A stretch of 64,000 bases of DNA. It comes from Dasyornis broadbenti (lineage: Eukaryota; Chordata; Aves; Passeriformes; Dasyornithidae). The stretch covers positions 186,656 to 250,655 of the forward strand of contig VZRN01000251.1 in the NCBI GenBank assembly GCA_013397935.1, written 5' to 3'. The notes beneath the pieces were generated by a model, which had not been told where the DNA came from, searched no databases, and saw only the letters and a list, made by a program, of their open reading frames with translations. Shown here in pieces: positions 1-11,420 of this stretch (position 1 is its first letter; each line of letters opens with the position of its first letter). A program made the position numbers and the translations under genes.

Positions 1-3000
1 ACTGGTGACTAAGTCTCACCTACAAAGCACAGGACTCCAAGCAAGCTCTTTTTCAACCCACTACAGAGCCCAGATTTCAGTCTGACAAAAATAATGTTGA
101 AAACATTATGTCAAATGTCTGCTCCAAATCCCATAAAACACTCCTTGGACAGGGCCCAAGTAAATACCCTAGCCACTGGATGTTAGCTATTCTGGGATGT
201 CTCATTCTTTCTATTCATGTTTTGTTTTTTAAATCATTCTGTGACAAATCTAAAACAAATGTCAAAACCGTTAATTTTTTTATACTCTAGATTTTTTTTC
301 TGTTTCTGGACAACTCTAATTCTCAGTGCACCACCCTTAACTCTTCAATTCATTTCTTCTCTTATAACTTGGTCCAACTTGCTGGCCTTTCGAAGAGTGA
401 GAGACACTTAGCTCTTGCACAGGGAAAATTAATTTGATTTGTGCGTTCTGTATTGTCCTATATCACTGGTTTTTAAAATTACTTCACAGGCCTTTGGGGC
501 CCATGAGCTGCTTTTACAGGGATCCAAAAAGGTAAATAAGACACATTGCTTTGGCATGACATAAAGAATTGGCTGCCACCAAAGTCTGCACACCAGAAAA
601 TGTTAAAGATCACCGCTTTGTACAAATATACCTGTGTCCTACTGCTGTTAGCATAGGTTGAAAGCTTGCAATAAGCTTTTATTTGCACTGGGATAAAAAA
701 TTATTAACGTTGTTAAAATCTAAGTGAATCACAACATTTTTTGGAGGAGAGTAATAAGAATACTTTGGCTCAGGAGATACATGTATAACCAGATCCATCA
801 TTTTCAAGGGAAAGCAATTTTACAACAGTCAAAGTTAATATAAAGTTCATGTTGTCACTTTTTCCTCATGTACCCATATTAAAACTGGAGAAAATTATCA
901 TTTGACACACTTGTTTCTCACTGTTAACAGTTATCGCATCTCTAATATCCCTAAGCGTGAGAGCGGCTAATCAAAATGCTAAATAAAATCTGCTTTACAC
1001 GGCCTTAAACACAGTTGGAAATCAATTTTGCTTCTGATTAATTAATTCCCACAAACTTACTCAGATTCAGAAAACATGGTGTTTTTTCTGTCTATCCACC
1101 TGGACATCTCAACCAGAAAGTCTCTGAAGCAGCGAATTTTAGTCAGATACACTTAAGGTCTTGTTTCTAGAAGTCTCAGCTGCTCTTGCTCAGAACTGTC
1201 CTTTAACAGGAGCATTTTCTTTACCCCCAGCACAACGACACAGGCAAGAGACAGTTGGGCTCTGCAGTTTATGAGCTCCCTTGATGGCCAAAGTGCTCTT
1301 CCATACACACCAAATATAGCAAACAGTAAATGTTCCACTTTTTGTTCTTGCCTCAAGGCTTAGAAATGACTTGCAACCCCTCTCAATTCACTTTGCGTCC
1401 CCATTCCTTCCATTGGACTTGCTAACTGTATCTTTCACAAAGATTCTTTTGTTTCTACTGAAAATCTCTTAAAGATTTCTTTGACCTTTCTCTTTCTCTC
1501 AGCATCCTGTCACAGGGTGCTGGACCTTCATCCTGGGACTTACCCAAATCCTTCCTTTTTCCAAGACGCAGTGAAACCTTCTATCCCACTCTTTTACAAA
1601 GGAAGAGTGTAGACCCTATCCCTAATCAAAAACTAAAACCTTAAAGCTATGAAGGGCTGAACTCTTCCCAGAAATGGCAGAGTGCCCTCAGACCCCCATC
1701 GCATCGTGGAATCTTTAAGATGTTCTGAATGTTGTTACTTTTCTCCATGATTTAGCCTTTACCCAATAAGTGCATCCTGTCTTAATGGATGTTCTTCTCT
1801 TCCTGTTTCCAACTAAAGCAGTAGCCCATGCTTTAAGTTAGAAATACCCTTATTAAATTTGATAATAGAACACAAATCCCAACTTTTTTCCAAAGAAAAC
1901 GGCATTTCTACTTGCAAATGTACCCAGTGTCATTCCCAAATCATCTAAATTATGGTTTTTTGCTGCCTGACTTGTCATCATGTCCCAGTTACAGACAGTA
2001 AGATGCTCTGTAAACAGGTTTTTGCTGAAGTGGAAAGTCTCCTGTGCTGTTCTCCTCACGTATTCAGGACATGGAAATAGGGACAGGAATAATCAGGAAG
2101 TGATTCAAAATCTCCATAGCCCTCGTCTGTGTGAGGACACACCGCCCGTGCTGCACGTACCCTGCAGTTACTCAGCTGGAAGAACAGGAGTTTGGTCCTG
2201 TGTGCTTTATCATCATAACTGCAATTTCTCTAGACATTAAACAACTGAAACATTTCCCCTGCTCATGAGAAACATTTTATTCACAAAGATGATTTTTACC
2301 CCCCAAATAAATAAGAGGATCTTTCTGGAATGTAAAAATCTTACCTTCTCTGGATTTCACATTTTTATTTTCAGGAGCTTAACAGACAGCAACTTATCCC
2401 AAGGGAAAAAGTAAAATTTTTATACGGAACTCTAAATAGTCTATATTACATCTCCTTGATTTAAATAAACAAACAAACATGCAAACTGCTTCCTTCTGCT
2501 CTTTTCCCGACAATCCAAATATTTAGTACTCTTTATAGGATGCTAAGTGTGGAAATCCATGCTTTTAAATTACGCTTTTTGGGTGCCTTGAACAACAAAA
2601 ACAACAGATTCTCTCTTGCGGTCAGACCACCAGAGCGGAGTAAAGTGCAGTAACTCTGAGAGTTTCTGCCCCATGTTCTGCTCTGCTTGTCCTTTTGAAA
2701 GGGGGCTCAATGAAGAGCCTTGTTGAGACCTCCGCTGGTGCCACTGTTTATAGAGGGGGTCATTAGGAACAGTTTAGTCAGAACAAAAGGGGTTTTGTTT
2801 CTATTGTCCTGCTTGCAGTTTGACGATGTCTTAACTGAAAAATTATCTTAATAGTCTAACAGTATATATTCGCCTATGGGGCTCAGACAACTGCAGAAAG
2901 GGCTTGGGATGAATGCTGAAAAGATGCACTTGACAAAGCCAACTCAGTGCACGCTGAGCACCATTTGGGAAGCACATTTTTTCTGACTGAAAACTTAGAA

Positions 3001-5765
3001 GTGCCAGTCTCGGAAAGATAAACTCTTACAACTAAAGTATCCTCCACAAAAGGGGCAGCGGTGACACCAGGCACTCCATGCTCAGCCTGGGGAGGCTCCT
3101 GGCTGGGTGTAAACACGCACACCTCCATCTGCTCACACAGGGCTGCACCAGCCCACACCAGCAGAGGAAACAGGCCCTTCAGATTATTTTAAAACCCTCC
3201 TGATTAACGATTTTGTGCTTCTAAAGGTCTGGGAGGTTGCTTCATGCAGCCACTTGAAATGTGGCAAACCTCCTCCCTCGGCCGGACCCGGAGCTGGAAC
3301 CTTCCCCCAGCCCTGGAGAACTGGGACTGGGCTGTGCTGCCCTGTGCTCCTTGGGAGGGGATTTTTGTGGCCAGAGCTTTAGAGAGTCAAATGAATCTCT
3401 AGCTTCCATCTTGCTGCTTCAGAAACACTGCTATAAATCACCACAGATATAAAGAAAGTTATTTTAGAGGCAGAACCAGAGACAAAAAAATGCACATTGT
3501 GTCTCTGCAGCCCCATGCAGCTCGGAATTGGCAGCTCGAAACTTCCAACTGGAGTGGCTCTAATGTGTGTTCAAAATAAACTGTGAAAATAATTGTTCCT
3601 ATGGAAATGAAATATAAATAAAAGCAGGAGCTGAGACCATATAAGATAGCCTTGGACCAAATTCTGTTTCCTGCTTATTTAAATGCACAAGATAAGCCTC
3701 AACAGGAGAGAAGCTGTGGGGTGCAGCTGTTGTATATAATCCTGCTTCCTACAGACCTGTAAAACCAGCAGTCTCCAAAGATCTCTCTGCTCCAGCAACA
3801 CGAGTTTTATGATTCAGGGGCATGGTACATATGGTTTAGCATACACACCCCAATTTTCCATGCAACCTCCCCTGTTAGGATTACTAATACTTGTGGCATG
3901 AGTAGTTTGAACAGCAGCTGTGCAAGGGTTATGCAAGCATTTATGTACACATTGGAATAAAGGCACAAAATAATGGTTCTTTTGAGGTATTACTCTGCAC
4001 CTGCCTGGAGAGAAAAAGTGAAGCCATCCAAATTCATCCCATTGCATTTACAGGTCAGGATCAGTTATTTTGTTCCCTTTGAAAAAAAAAAAAGATCAAG
4101 TTTTATGTGCTTTTTGTTCAGCATAAAAATACCATACATGTCTGCCTTCAGCGCATGTCAACAGCAGAAAACTTAAAAATATGTAAATGCATGTTAATAA
4201 GAGCAATCCTGAATGTCTGTAGGAGCAAAAATCACCATTTATTGCAAGAAAATGTAACAACTAAGCAGATTTTCAGAGGCGTATTTCCAAGGTGCTGCAG
4301 CACGACTCAAATCTGCTCTGAACAGTGACGTCCGAGTTCGTGCCCAGCGTAGCTTTTCGCAAATATAAGCCTGAGATCGCAGCCGTTCAGATTACAGTGT
4401 TAGCAGTGAAGGAAATACCTGGCCTTGTGCCAAAAGTGTCAACCAAATCAAGTGTGCACACAATAATTTAATACTACAAAATTAAATTCCCTTTTCTTCG
4501 GGCTCCTTCGGCAGTACTTGAGTCTACATTAAACAATGCTCCTGTGCCCGTATCTGTGCTGCAGAAATGCATTCCTCACATAAAGTTTAAAGACATTAGT
4601 GAAGTATATTCTGCATGTTTGCACACTCACAAGTGCTCATACCAATATACAAACATATACCAAAAATATAGCACAGGCCTATATTCAAATCACATATAGA
4701 TGTAAGATAAATGCAACACTGCAGAAGTTTCAGTGGCATGAACTCGTTTTTAATGTTCTCTGAAGTCAATAGCAATAAAAAGATCCCCGTGGAGATCCAG
4801 TTCTATGAAGTGAAGGGCTGAACCGTGAAGGACTGAACTCTGTCTGCCTTGCTCAGCTGATGAGCGTTAGATTCAGCGCTTGAGTCCCATTGCATAAATC
4901 CTAAAACTCTATTTTAGCTTGCACTGGCATCCCCCAAAGTAATTATGGCTTTTTCATACCCCCAAACAGATTTAATTTCTGACTCTCCTTTGGTCAGTAG
5001 CATTGAGAATCAATACCTAATTTTTATAACACGATCAGTATTGTCCAACACAGCACAGCTCGACCCAGATGGGTTCAAATTCCTGGATTAGAGCTAATAC
5101 AATGGCTTTATCCATAATGTGATTAACTTCATGTTGGTGACTGTGTTCTCAGTAATAATGCTGGAGAGATGAATAGAAACCTTTGATAAGAATGATCCAA
5201 TATAGCGTAAAAAAATACTCAAGCTAATTATCCGTTCTTACACAGATAATAATGCGATTATTTTTGCTATATAAGAGTTTTTCATGCAAAGAGCACAGAC
5301 AAACAGTTCAAAATTCCCCAAACACATCCTATTTTAATGGGACTATTTGGAAGGAGAAAAAAGTTTGCTATAATTTAGGACTTGCACTTTATTCAAGACA
5401 AATGAAAGATGCAAAACAGAATGGAAAAGAACCATGGTTAAAGTTAAAAAGAGGACATCAAAGTGGGAAGACAAGGAGCTTGAAACTGAATCAGCAGAAA
5501 AGAGGGAAAACGCTTTGTGTCTGATTTTTGACAAGTCATTAAATGAGCTTCTGAGCAGATCCCACACTTTTTACTGCCCATTTGGTAAAACCAAATGCAA
5601 ATGACCAAATTCTGCTGCCGGCATATGCTTTGGATGGGTACACAAAGATGGCAAACAAATTCACCAAGCACAAACCTGCACATTTTTGCCCATTTCATGT
5701 TTTTTTAATCAGCCCCTTTATTTAACTCCTAAATACATACTTTCAAATATACTGACTTCCACACA

Positions 5766-5786
5766 AATAAAAAAAAAAAAAAAAAA
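5766..5786 (+). repeat. AATAAA running into an A18 tract
   Basis: An AATAAA word at 5766-5771 merges into eighteen consecutive A bases (5769-5786). This resembles the tail of an old retroposed sequence, but the upstream 300 bases match no gene or SINE I recognise and I see no target-site duplication. It may simply be a slippage-expanded A-tract. Confidence 0.4.
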
Positions 5787-7831
5787 GGTGGTGGTTGGTT
5801 CTAAACTCAGGTAAGAGCATGCATACAAAGCTCACAGAGATCAAAAAGTTACTCAGTTGGTAATGTGGCTTGTGCAGAACCCCAGAAACATTGGGAGTTT
5901 GTTTTTCTAGAAAATATCTGAAGCAGCAAGTGCCCGCGAACAGGAATTACTTCATCACAACCATTCAGTTTTCCTGCTCAAGAAGACGAGGATACACAAA
6001 AGAAGTGGAGAAGAGTAAGAGGAAAAACTCGTTTCTCAATTGATCCAGGAAGGAGAAAGAAAGACAGTGACATGAAGGTGCCAATATTTCAACAACCTGT
6101 GTGGAACTGATCCTACAGGAAGCAGGATGGGGTTCACATAGCAGGCAGGAAAGGAGGGAAGAGAAAGACGTTGTCCATGAGAAAAGGTACAAACTGGATT
6201 GCCTTTCTGTTTGAAAGGTATTTGAAATTCAAGCTAAGATCTGAGGGTTGAACCACTGCAGTTTGAGCTGCATCATCCTTTATTGTATCCAGCAGAATAA
6301 ATGCTGCCCTTTGTTGTGTCCCAAAGCAAGATGAAGGCAAGAGCTGAGGACTTCACATCAAAAAGTTATTCTTTAACAAATTCACTTTCTCATCCCACGC
6401 TGCTACAGTGGTTTTGTTAATACTGTTTTAAGTACCCCCATTATAAACTACCATGAATTTATTAAATGCTGTACCAGTGCAGCAGGATCATAGAAAATAC
6501 TGTATAAAAGAGAAAACTTTCCCAACCATTCCTATAAAAGCACAGGATACAGTTGCAACATTGCCCCTCTTTTAAGAGTATAACCTGCATTAAATCGTAA
6601 GATAGCTAAATGTGGCCTAACCCAGACCACTCAAACTGACAAAACAAGAAGGAAATAGATTAAAACATCGCTTTTTCAAGAAATTTGTAAAATCAAGGCT
6701 CTTAAGGTTTACTTTTTGTCCTCTGCTCTTTCTCCAGTGACACCTACAGCTCCAAGAGCAGTGACCTAAGGTGTTAATGAGTGAGTAGAGAAAATTCCCA
6801 CACTTTTGCTTTTCTTTTTCTCGGAGCACATTGCCATTCCAGAACACAACACTGACCTGAAGTTTTGTCAGTTTTTAAATGGGACCTACAAGCAATTCAA
6901 GTGTAAGCAATTTAGGCAGCAGAGACACCTGTGCTCCAGCCCACTGTTCCACCCTTGGAACATCCATCCTCCAGACTTTTTAATCTCATATCCAAGCCAA
7001 AGGCAAGGCTCCCTGTCCTACTGCTGCTTGATGAAAGGCCAACACTCACAACTCTGGAAAAACAGTCTAAAAGGAACAAAAAAGGAAGAGAAATCGAGTC
7101 GTCTGCAGCTGAAAAGGAGAACGGAGAGACACCAAATCATCCGTCTGCCCTTCCTACAGCAGCCCGACCCAGACACCCTGTCCTTGCCCCCAGCTGTGCA
7201 TTCCTGTGGCCTCCCTCGTTCCACCACATCATGGAGTCAGTCAGAAGGAGGAGCTGATCCAGCAGAAAATTAATTCAGCGAAAACAAATTCACAAATGGT
7301 TAAAAAAAAAATCTTTTAAAAACAGAATCAGTTCCCTGACCTGTGTGTAAGTGTTGGTACCGGCACTGGAGAGGGGTGGGGTTGCACAGCTGAAGGTCCA
7401 GGCTGGGGTGGGATGAGAAAACAAACATCTTTCTCAGGGGGAGTCTGGCTTTAAATCAGCTTAAATTGATCTAGAAACCACACCCTCAGCAGGAAAGAAA
7501 TTTAGGCAAATACATGCCTGGCGAAGAGCAGGTTAGTGCTGCTCCTCAGGAAGTACAGAAGATGCTGGAGAGTTTGATCTTAACTGGGCAGCCACAACGC
7601 AGCTGCTCAGGTATTGGTGTTTCCATCAGTGGGGAGCCCTGGGAAGGCAGCTCAGGGGTGATTTTGGAGCAGTCCCATCAGCACCGGTGAGTGCAGCAAG
7701 TGCTCTCCTGCTACCTAAAGTGGATGTGGCTCCACAACCTCTCTCCCCTCTCCATCCTCCCAGAGCTGGAGCCTTTCCTAAACATGTGTGAGGAGTGAGC
7801 TGAGAGTTTAATGCTGGTTCCAGCACTATTT

Positions 7832-7888
7832 CAATAGCACCGTGAGTCATTTCAATGTGATGCCTCAGTTTCCCTATTATTAAGAGGT
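7832..7888 (+). repeat. Probable MIR SINE fragment (3' core)
   Basis: The run 'gtgagtcatttcaa' followed by 'gatgcctcagtttcccta' and then 'ttattaag' parallels the conserved MIR core, which reads roughly as a GTCACTT word, then GTGCCTCAGTTTCC, then TGTAAAATG. The tRNA-like 5' half is not clearly visible. It is a degraded copy, and chance similarity is possible. Confidence 0.45.
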
Positions 7889-9110
7889 GCACATGCATGC
7901 GTACAAACACATTAAATCACTCATCATGTTTCCCATGCAGCTTTTTGACTGGCTACCTGCTGTTCACGCCAGGATTTTAAACACAAAGAGCTAAAAGAGG
8001 TGCTGAATATTAGTTTCCAAAAGAGTTGCAGGATCTGGTGCTGGGTACTACTGGATATTGCTTGTCTGAAAATATTAGATGAACAATCTATCAAAAACTG
8101 ACCTCCTTTATCCTCCACCCCTCTTCTTCCTCCTTTGCCCAAGGAATGGATCTTAAGATCAGCATAAACTTGATATATATATGTGTGGTTTCTGAAGTTG
8201 CCTCAGGCTGGATGCAGTGGCCCAAATAAACCATCCTGGCTTCCCCTTCTTTCCAAGTGAGATTCGGGAAGCGTTAGTCTGCATTTGTTATCTGAGGTTG
8301 TTATTATTACCAATTACTGCTGTGGCAGACATCTACCTGGGCTGATCGGGGCTGGGGCTACATTACTGTAGATGTTGCACCCACCGAGCTAAAAAAGTCA
8401 CAGCTTTAAGAAGCTGACAATCCATCTCAAGACGGTATCCCACAAAGGCACATACCAGGGAGCAGAAGGAAATGGGAAGGCAAAAGTGCGGGGTAATGGA
8501 ATGGCATAAACCACCAGTGTGCACAGGTTGATGGTTTCATTTCAAGTAAACGTTGTTGGTTTTATGATTCCTACAGGATATCTCCCCCCTCGGATTTCGA
8601 ACGCTTCTCCATTAACTCTCCCCGCTGCCAGCTGGAAAAAGTGACCCGGGGCTCTGTGCGCAGAAACATGCGTGCCTACGTACGTGAATATACAAACACC
8701 GCGTGTTAAATTATTTAATGGTGTTGGTTTTGCCACGGACAGTCTCTTCTAATCTGTACTTCTTTAACAAAAAGAAAAGAGTAGGCAGGGAAAAAAGTGT
8801 GTATGCGTGCTTGTGCAGACGGCCGATGTACTCGCATCCCTAAAGTCTGTGGGAGTTTGGGCCCCTTCCTTATACATAAACCGCCCTCCCTCCTGGGGTG
8901 TCTTCTCCTTAATGACGTTCACGGTAATTTAGGCTCTCGAGACCGGCTCAGCCTCTCGCCGAGCCCGCAGCCTCCACAAACATCCTGAAAAGCAACCTGA
9001 GCAGACGTCCCTCCTCGGGGCAGTTCCAGGGATTTTCTCTCCCAAGCGTTTGGAGCGGCCGAGCGAGAGAGAGCGCTTGGGTTTTGCTGCCTGCTCCTCC
9101 CACCAGAGAC

Positions 9111-9422
9111 NNNNNNNNNNNNNNNNNNNNNNNNNNNNNNNNNNNNNNNNNNNNNNNNNNNNNNNNNNNNNNNNNNNNNNNNNNNNNNNNNNNNNNNNNN
9201 NNNNNNNNNNNNNNNNNNNNNNNNNNNNNNNNNNNNNNNNNNNNNNNNNNNNNNNNNNNNNNNNNNNNNNNNNNNNNNNNNNNNNNNNNNNNNNNNNNNN
9301 NNNNNNNNNNNNNNNNNNNNNNNNNNNNNNNNNNNNNNNNNNNNNNNNNNNNNNNNNNNNNNNNNNNNNNNNNNNNNNNNNNNNNNNNNNNNNNNNNNNN
9401 NNNNNNNNNNNNNNNNNNNNNN
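9111..9422. other. Assembly gap (312 N) over the start of BMP7
   Basis: 312 consecutive undetermined bases sit directly against the coding part of exon 1. They hide the initiation codon, about 10 or more residues of the signal peptide, and probably 5' UTR. The flanks are extremely GC-rich, which explains the dropout. The true length may differ from 312 if the gap size is an estimate. Confidence 0.99.
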
Positions 9423-9823
9423 CTGGCTGCTGGTGCTGGGCGCCGCCGCGCCCGCCCTCTGGCTGCGCTGCGTGCTCGCCGACTTCACGGTGGACAACGA
9501 GGTGCACTCCAGCTTCATCCACCGGCGGCTGCGCGGCCCCGAGCGCCGCGAGATGCAGCGGGAGATCCTCTCCATCCTCGGCCTGCCGCACCGCCCGCGG
9601 CCGCACCTCCACGGCAAGCACAACTCGGCCCCCATGTTCATGCTGGACCTCTACAATGCCATGTCCGTGGAGGAAGGGGCGGCGGGGGCCGCCGCCGAGG
9701 ACGGCGAGGGCTTCTCCTACCCCTACAAGCCCATCTTCAGCACCCAGGGGCCGCCCCTGGCCAGCCTGCAAGACAGCAACTTCCTCACCGAGGCTGACAT
9801 GGTCATGAGCTTCGTCAACTTGG
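9423..9823 (+). CDS. BMP7: BMP7 exon 1 (5' partial): signal peptide end and first part of prodomain
   Basis: This is the first coding exon of bone morphogenetic protein 7, a secreted TGF-beta superfamily ligand that signals through BMP type I/II receptors and SMAD1/5/8. The open frame (codons from 9424) begins inside a hydrophobic Leu/Ala/Trp signal peptide of which 19 residues are visible. Cleavage is expected just before the DFTVDNEV motif. Next come HSSFIHRRL, the near-invariant REMQREILSILGLPHRPRPH segment, HNSAPMFMLDLYNAM and GFSYPYKPIFSTQGPPLASL, ending MVMSFVNL. These match BMP7 rather than BMP5, BMP6 or BMP8. The exon ends in phase 1 at a GTGAGT donor (9824); the split Val codon completes in exon 2. 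The linker after YNAM is rich in Ala, Glu and Asp where I recall the human one being Gly-rich. The start codon lies in the gap. Confidence 0.97.
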
Positions 9824-11039
9824 GTGAGTGCCGGTCTCGGCGGGGGCTGGGGCCGGGGCAACCGGGCAGGGAACCGTGCCGGGGGGAGGCTGGAGCGGGA
9901 CCCTGGCCACCGACGGGAGGGCAGGGGCTGGTGGCGCAGGTGGCCCCGGCTGGGAGTTGTTTCCCAGCGGGTCAGGTAGGTGACAGCCCATCTGGTCAGG
10001 GAAGGGCAGGTAGCGGCCCTCGGACAGGTGGCTGCTTTGCCAGGCGGTAATTGAGTGGCACCGACGGGGAGAGGGCTCTGACTCCCCATCGCAGCGTTTG
10101 GACAGCCACGAGCTCTCTCCACGCTGCACTCACGCCTGCACACCGAGGTCTTTGTCGTCTTCTCCCTGTGGTAGATGCCGCACTTCAGAAATTGGATTTG
10201 CAGGTAGGAGTTAAACAGGACGATTAGCAGGTCTGCTTCCCATCCCGCACTGCCCGGGAAGACACGAAAGGCAGGCAGGAGCACGGCGCGGGTCCCGGCA
10301 CAGCTGCCGCTGCCGGGCTGGTGCTCGTGCGGGATGCGGAGCCAGCAGGGCTGCCGGGACGGATGGCTGCGATAGCTCCCTGCGGCATCCCAGCGCCGCG
10401 CTCCCTCGGCCGAAGGGGCTGAGCTGCTCGCACATGTTTCCCTAATGGCTCGGGAGGGATTCCACAGTAAATCCTTATTTACTCCTGCAGCTTTTCCTGT
10501 TGACCCCAGTTTACGCCGCGAACTCGCCTCTTTTCACAAGCACATGTGGATGGGTTTATGCAAACGATACGAGAGTTGGCACGCTTTGTATGCGCCTCAC
10601 TAGGCCTCTCTAATTGGATGCCACGGCCCAACCTGATTTCTATTTGCTCGCTGTAGATTGCACACCCGTGTGGACTGACTTGGCCGGATTTGAGTAAAAC
10701 ATTGTCAGGGTGCGCATTCTATTTTAAATACATAATTATAGACCTGGCTCGCTCCATCCGTTTTTAGACCTCATCATGTGCGGCTCTTAAACCACACACG
10801 TACAGATTTGGTGCCTGCAAGTTCAAGGCAGAACCTGAACTGTATTTCCAAAACTTTGTCCCAAACAAAGGGAAGTGCAAAGTGCAAGAGGAGCACACCT
10901 CCAGCACACAACCTGCCAGGAATTACAGACCCCTATCGCCAATAAATCCATTAACACCTTTATGGATGTCACCTTTCTGGACACTTCCACTGTCTGGAAC
11001 TTCAGAGGCAGCAAAGATTAAATCACCACCTAAATCACA

Positions 11040-11420
11040 GCCACTTTAATCCCAGCGCTTTAAGTAACTTGAAAAGATCAGCAGCTGTAAAGGCTCCGTG
11101 ACACACGTTAATAATTATTAGACACGGTAGCCATCCCGGCACAATTCTTGCATGATAAGGAGCCACGGGACGCTGTGGGAGAGCTCTAGTTTGCATGAGC
11201 TGCGCCTCCTTATTAACTGCCATGAGCTTCACAGTGGGAAGCTCGGAATTACGTCTGGCCTGGGGGCTGTGCTCTATGAGGGCTGGTGCTTTCCATTTGG
11301 AATTACAGTGTTTGTCTAGTCACTGCTGGATACTTAAGCCGATGAGCAATGATACATTTAAAATCAAATATTTGAGCAGTCAAAAGTACCAATGGCGGTC
11401 AAATATTTGACTTTAAAGAT
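11040..11420. promoter_or_regulatory. Candidate conserved non-coding element, intron 1
   Basis: This non-repetitive stretch has balanced AT content and dense homeodomain-like cores (TAATAATTATTAGA near 11110, TTATTAACTG near 11210). It lacks the slippage and Ala/Pro/CAG-like drift of its GC-rich neighbours. It lies about 1.2 kb inside intron 1, close to the promoter. The call is from sequence texture only; no alignment was possible. Confidence 0.25.

Larger units (their letters stand above)
1..8900. other. Upstream intergenic DNA, no recognisable gene
   Basis: No open stretch here translates to a protein family I recognise on either strand; the longest (155 codons near 6806-7273) looks like chance. 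I looked for SPO11, which I recall lying divergently upstream of BMP7 in human, and saw none of its sequence, so it is probably beyond the left edge. The stretch is mostly AT-rich unique sequence with short A-tracts (4082-4093, 5769-5786) and a weak MIR-like fragment near 7.85 kb. It may contain BMP7 regulatory DNA, but nothing visible proves this. Confidence 0.7.
8900..10440 (+). promoter_or_regulatory. BMP7: CpG-rich promoter region of BMP7
   Basis: Base composition rises sharply in G, C and CpG dinucleotides from about 8.93 kb, peaks through exon 1 and the first several hundred bases of intron 1, and falls back after about 10.44 kb. A CRE-like half site (TGACGT) lies near 8912. I see no convincing TATA box at a suitable distance, which fits a TATA-less CpG-island promoter. 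The transcription start is not determined: 8990-9110 is plausible core promoter or 5' UTR, and the rest is hidden in the gap. GC content was judged by eye. Confidence 0.75.

Noticed and set aside
5766..5786. A retrocopied gene ending in the A18 tract
   Set aside because: No gene-like sequence upstream and no flanking target-site duplication visible.
8919..10284. Long minus-strand and off-frame + strand readings through the gap and exon 1
   Set aside because: They are open only because the N-run contains no stops and exon 1 is GC-rich; the BMP7 frame explains the region fully.
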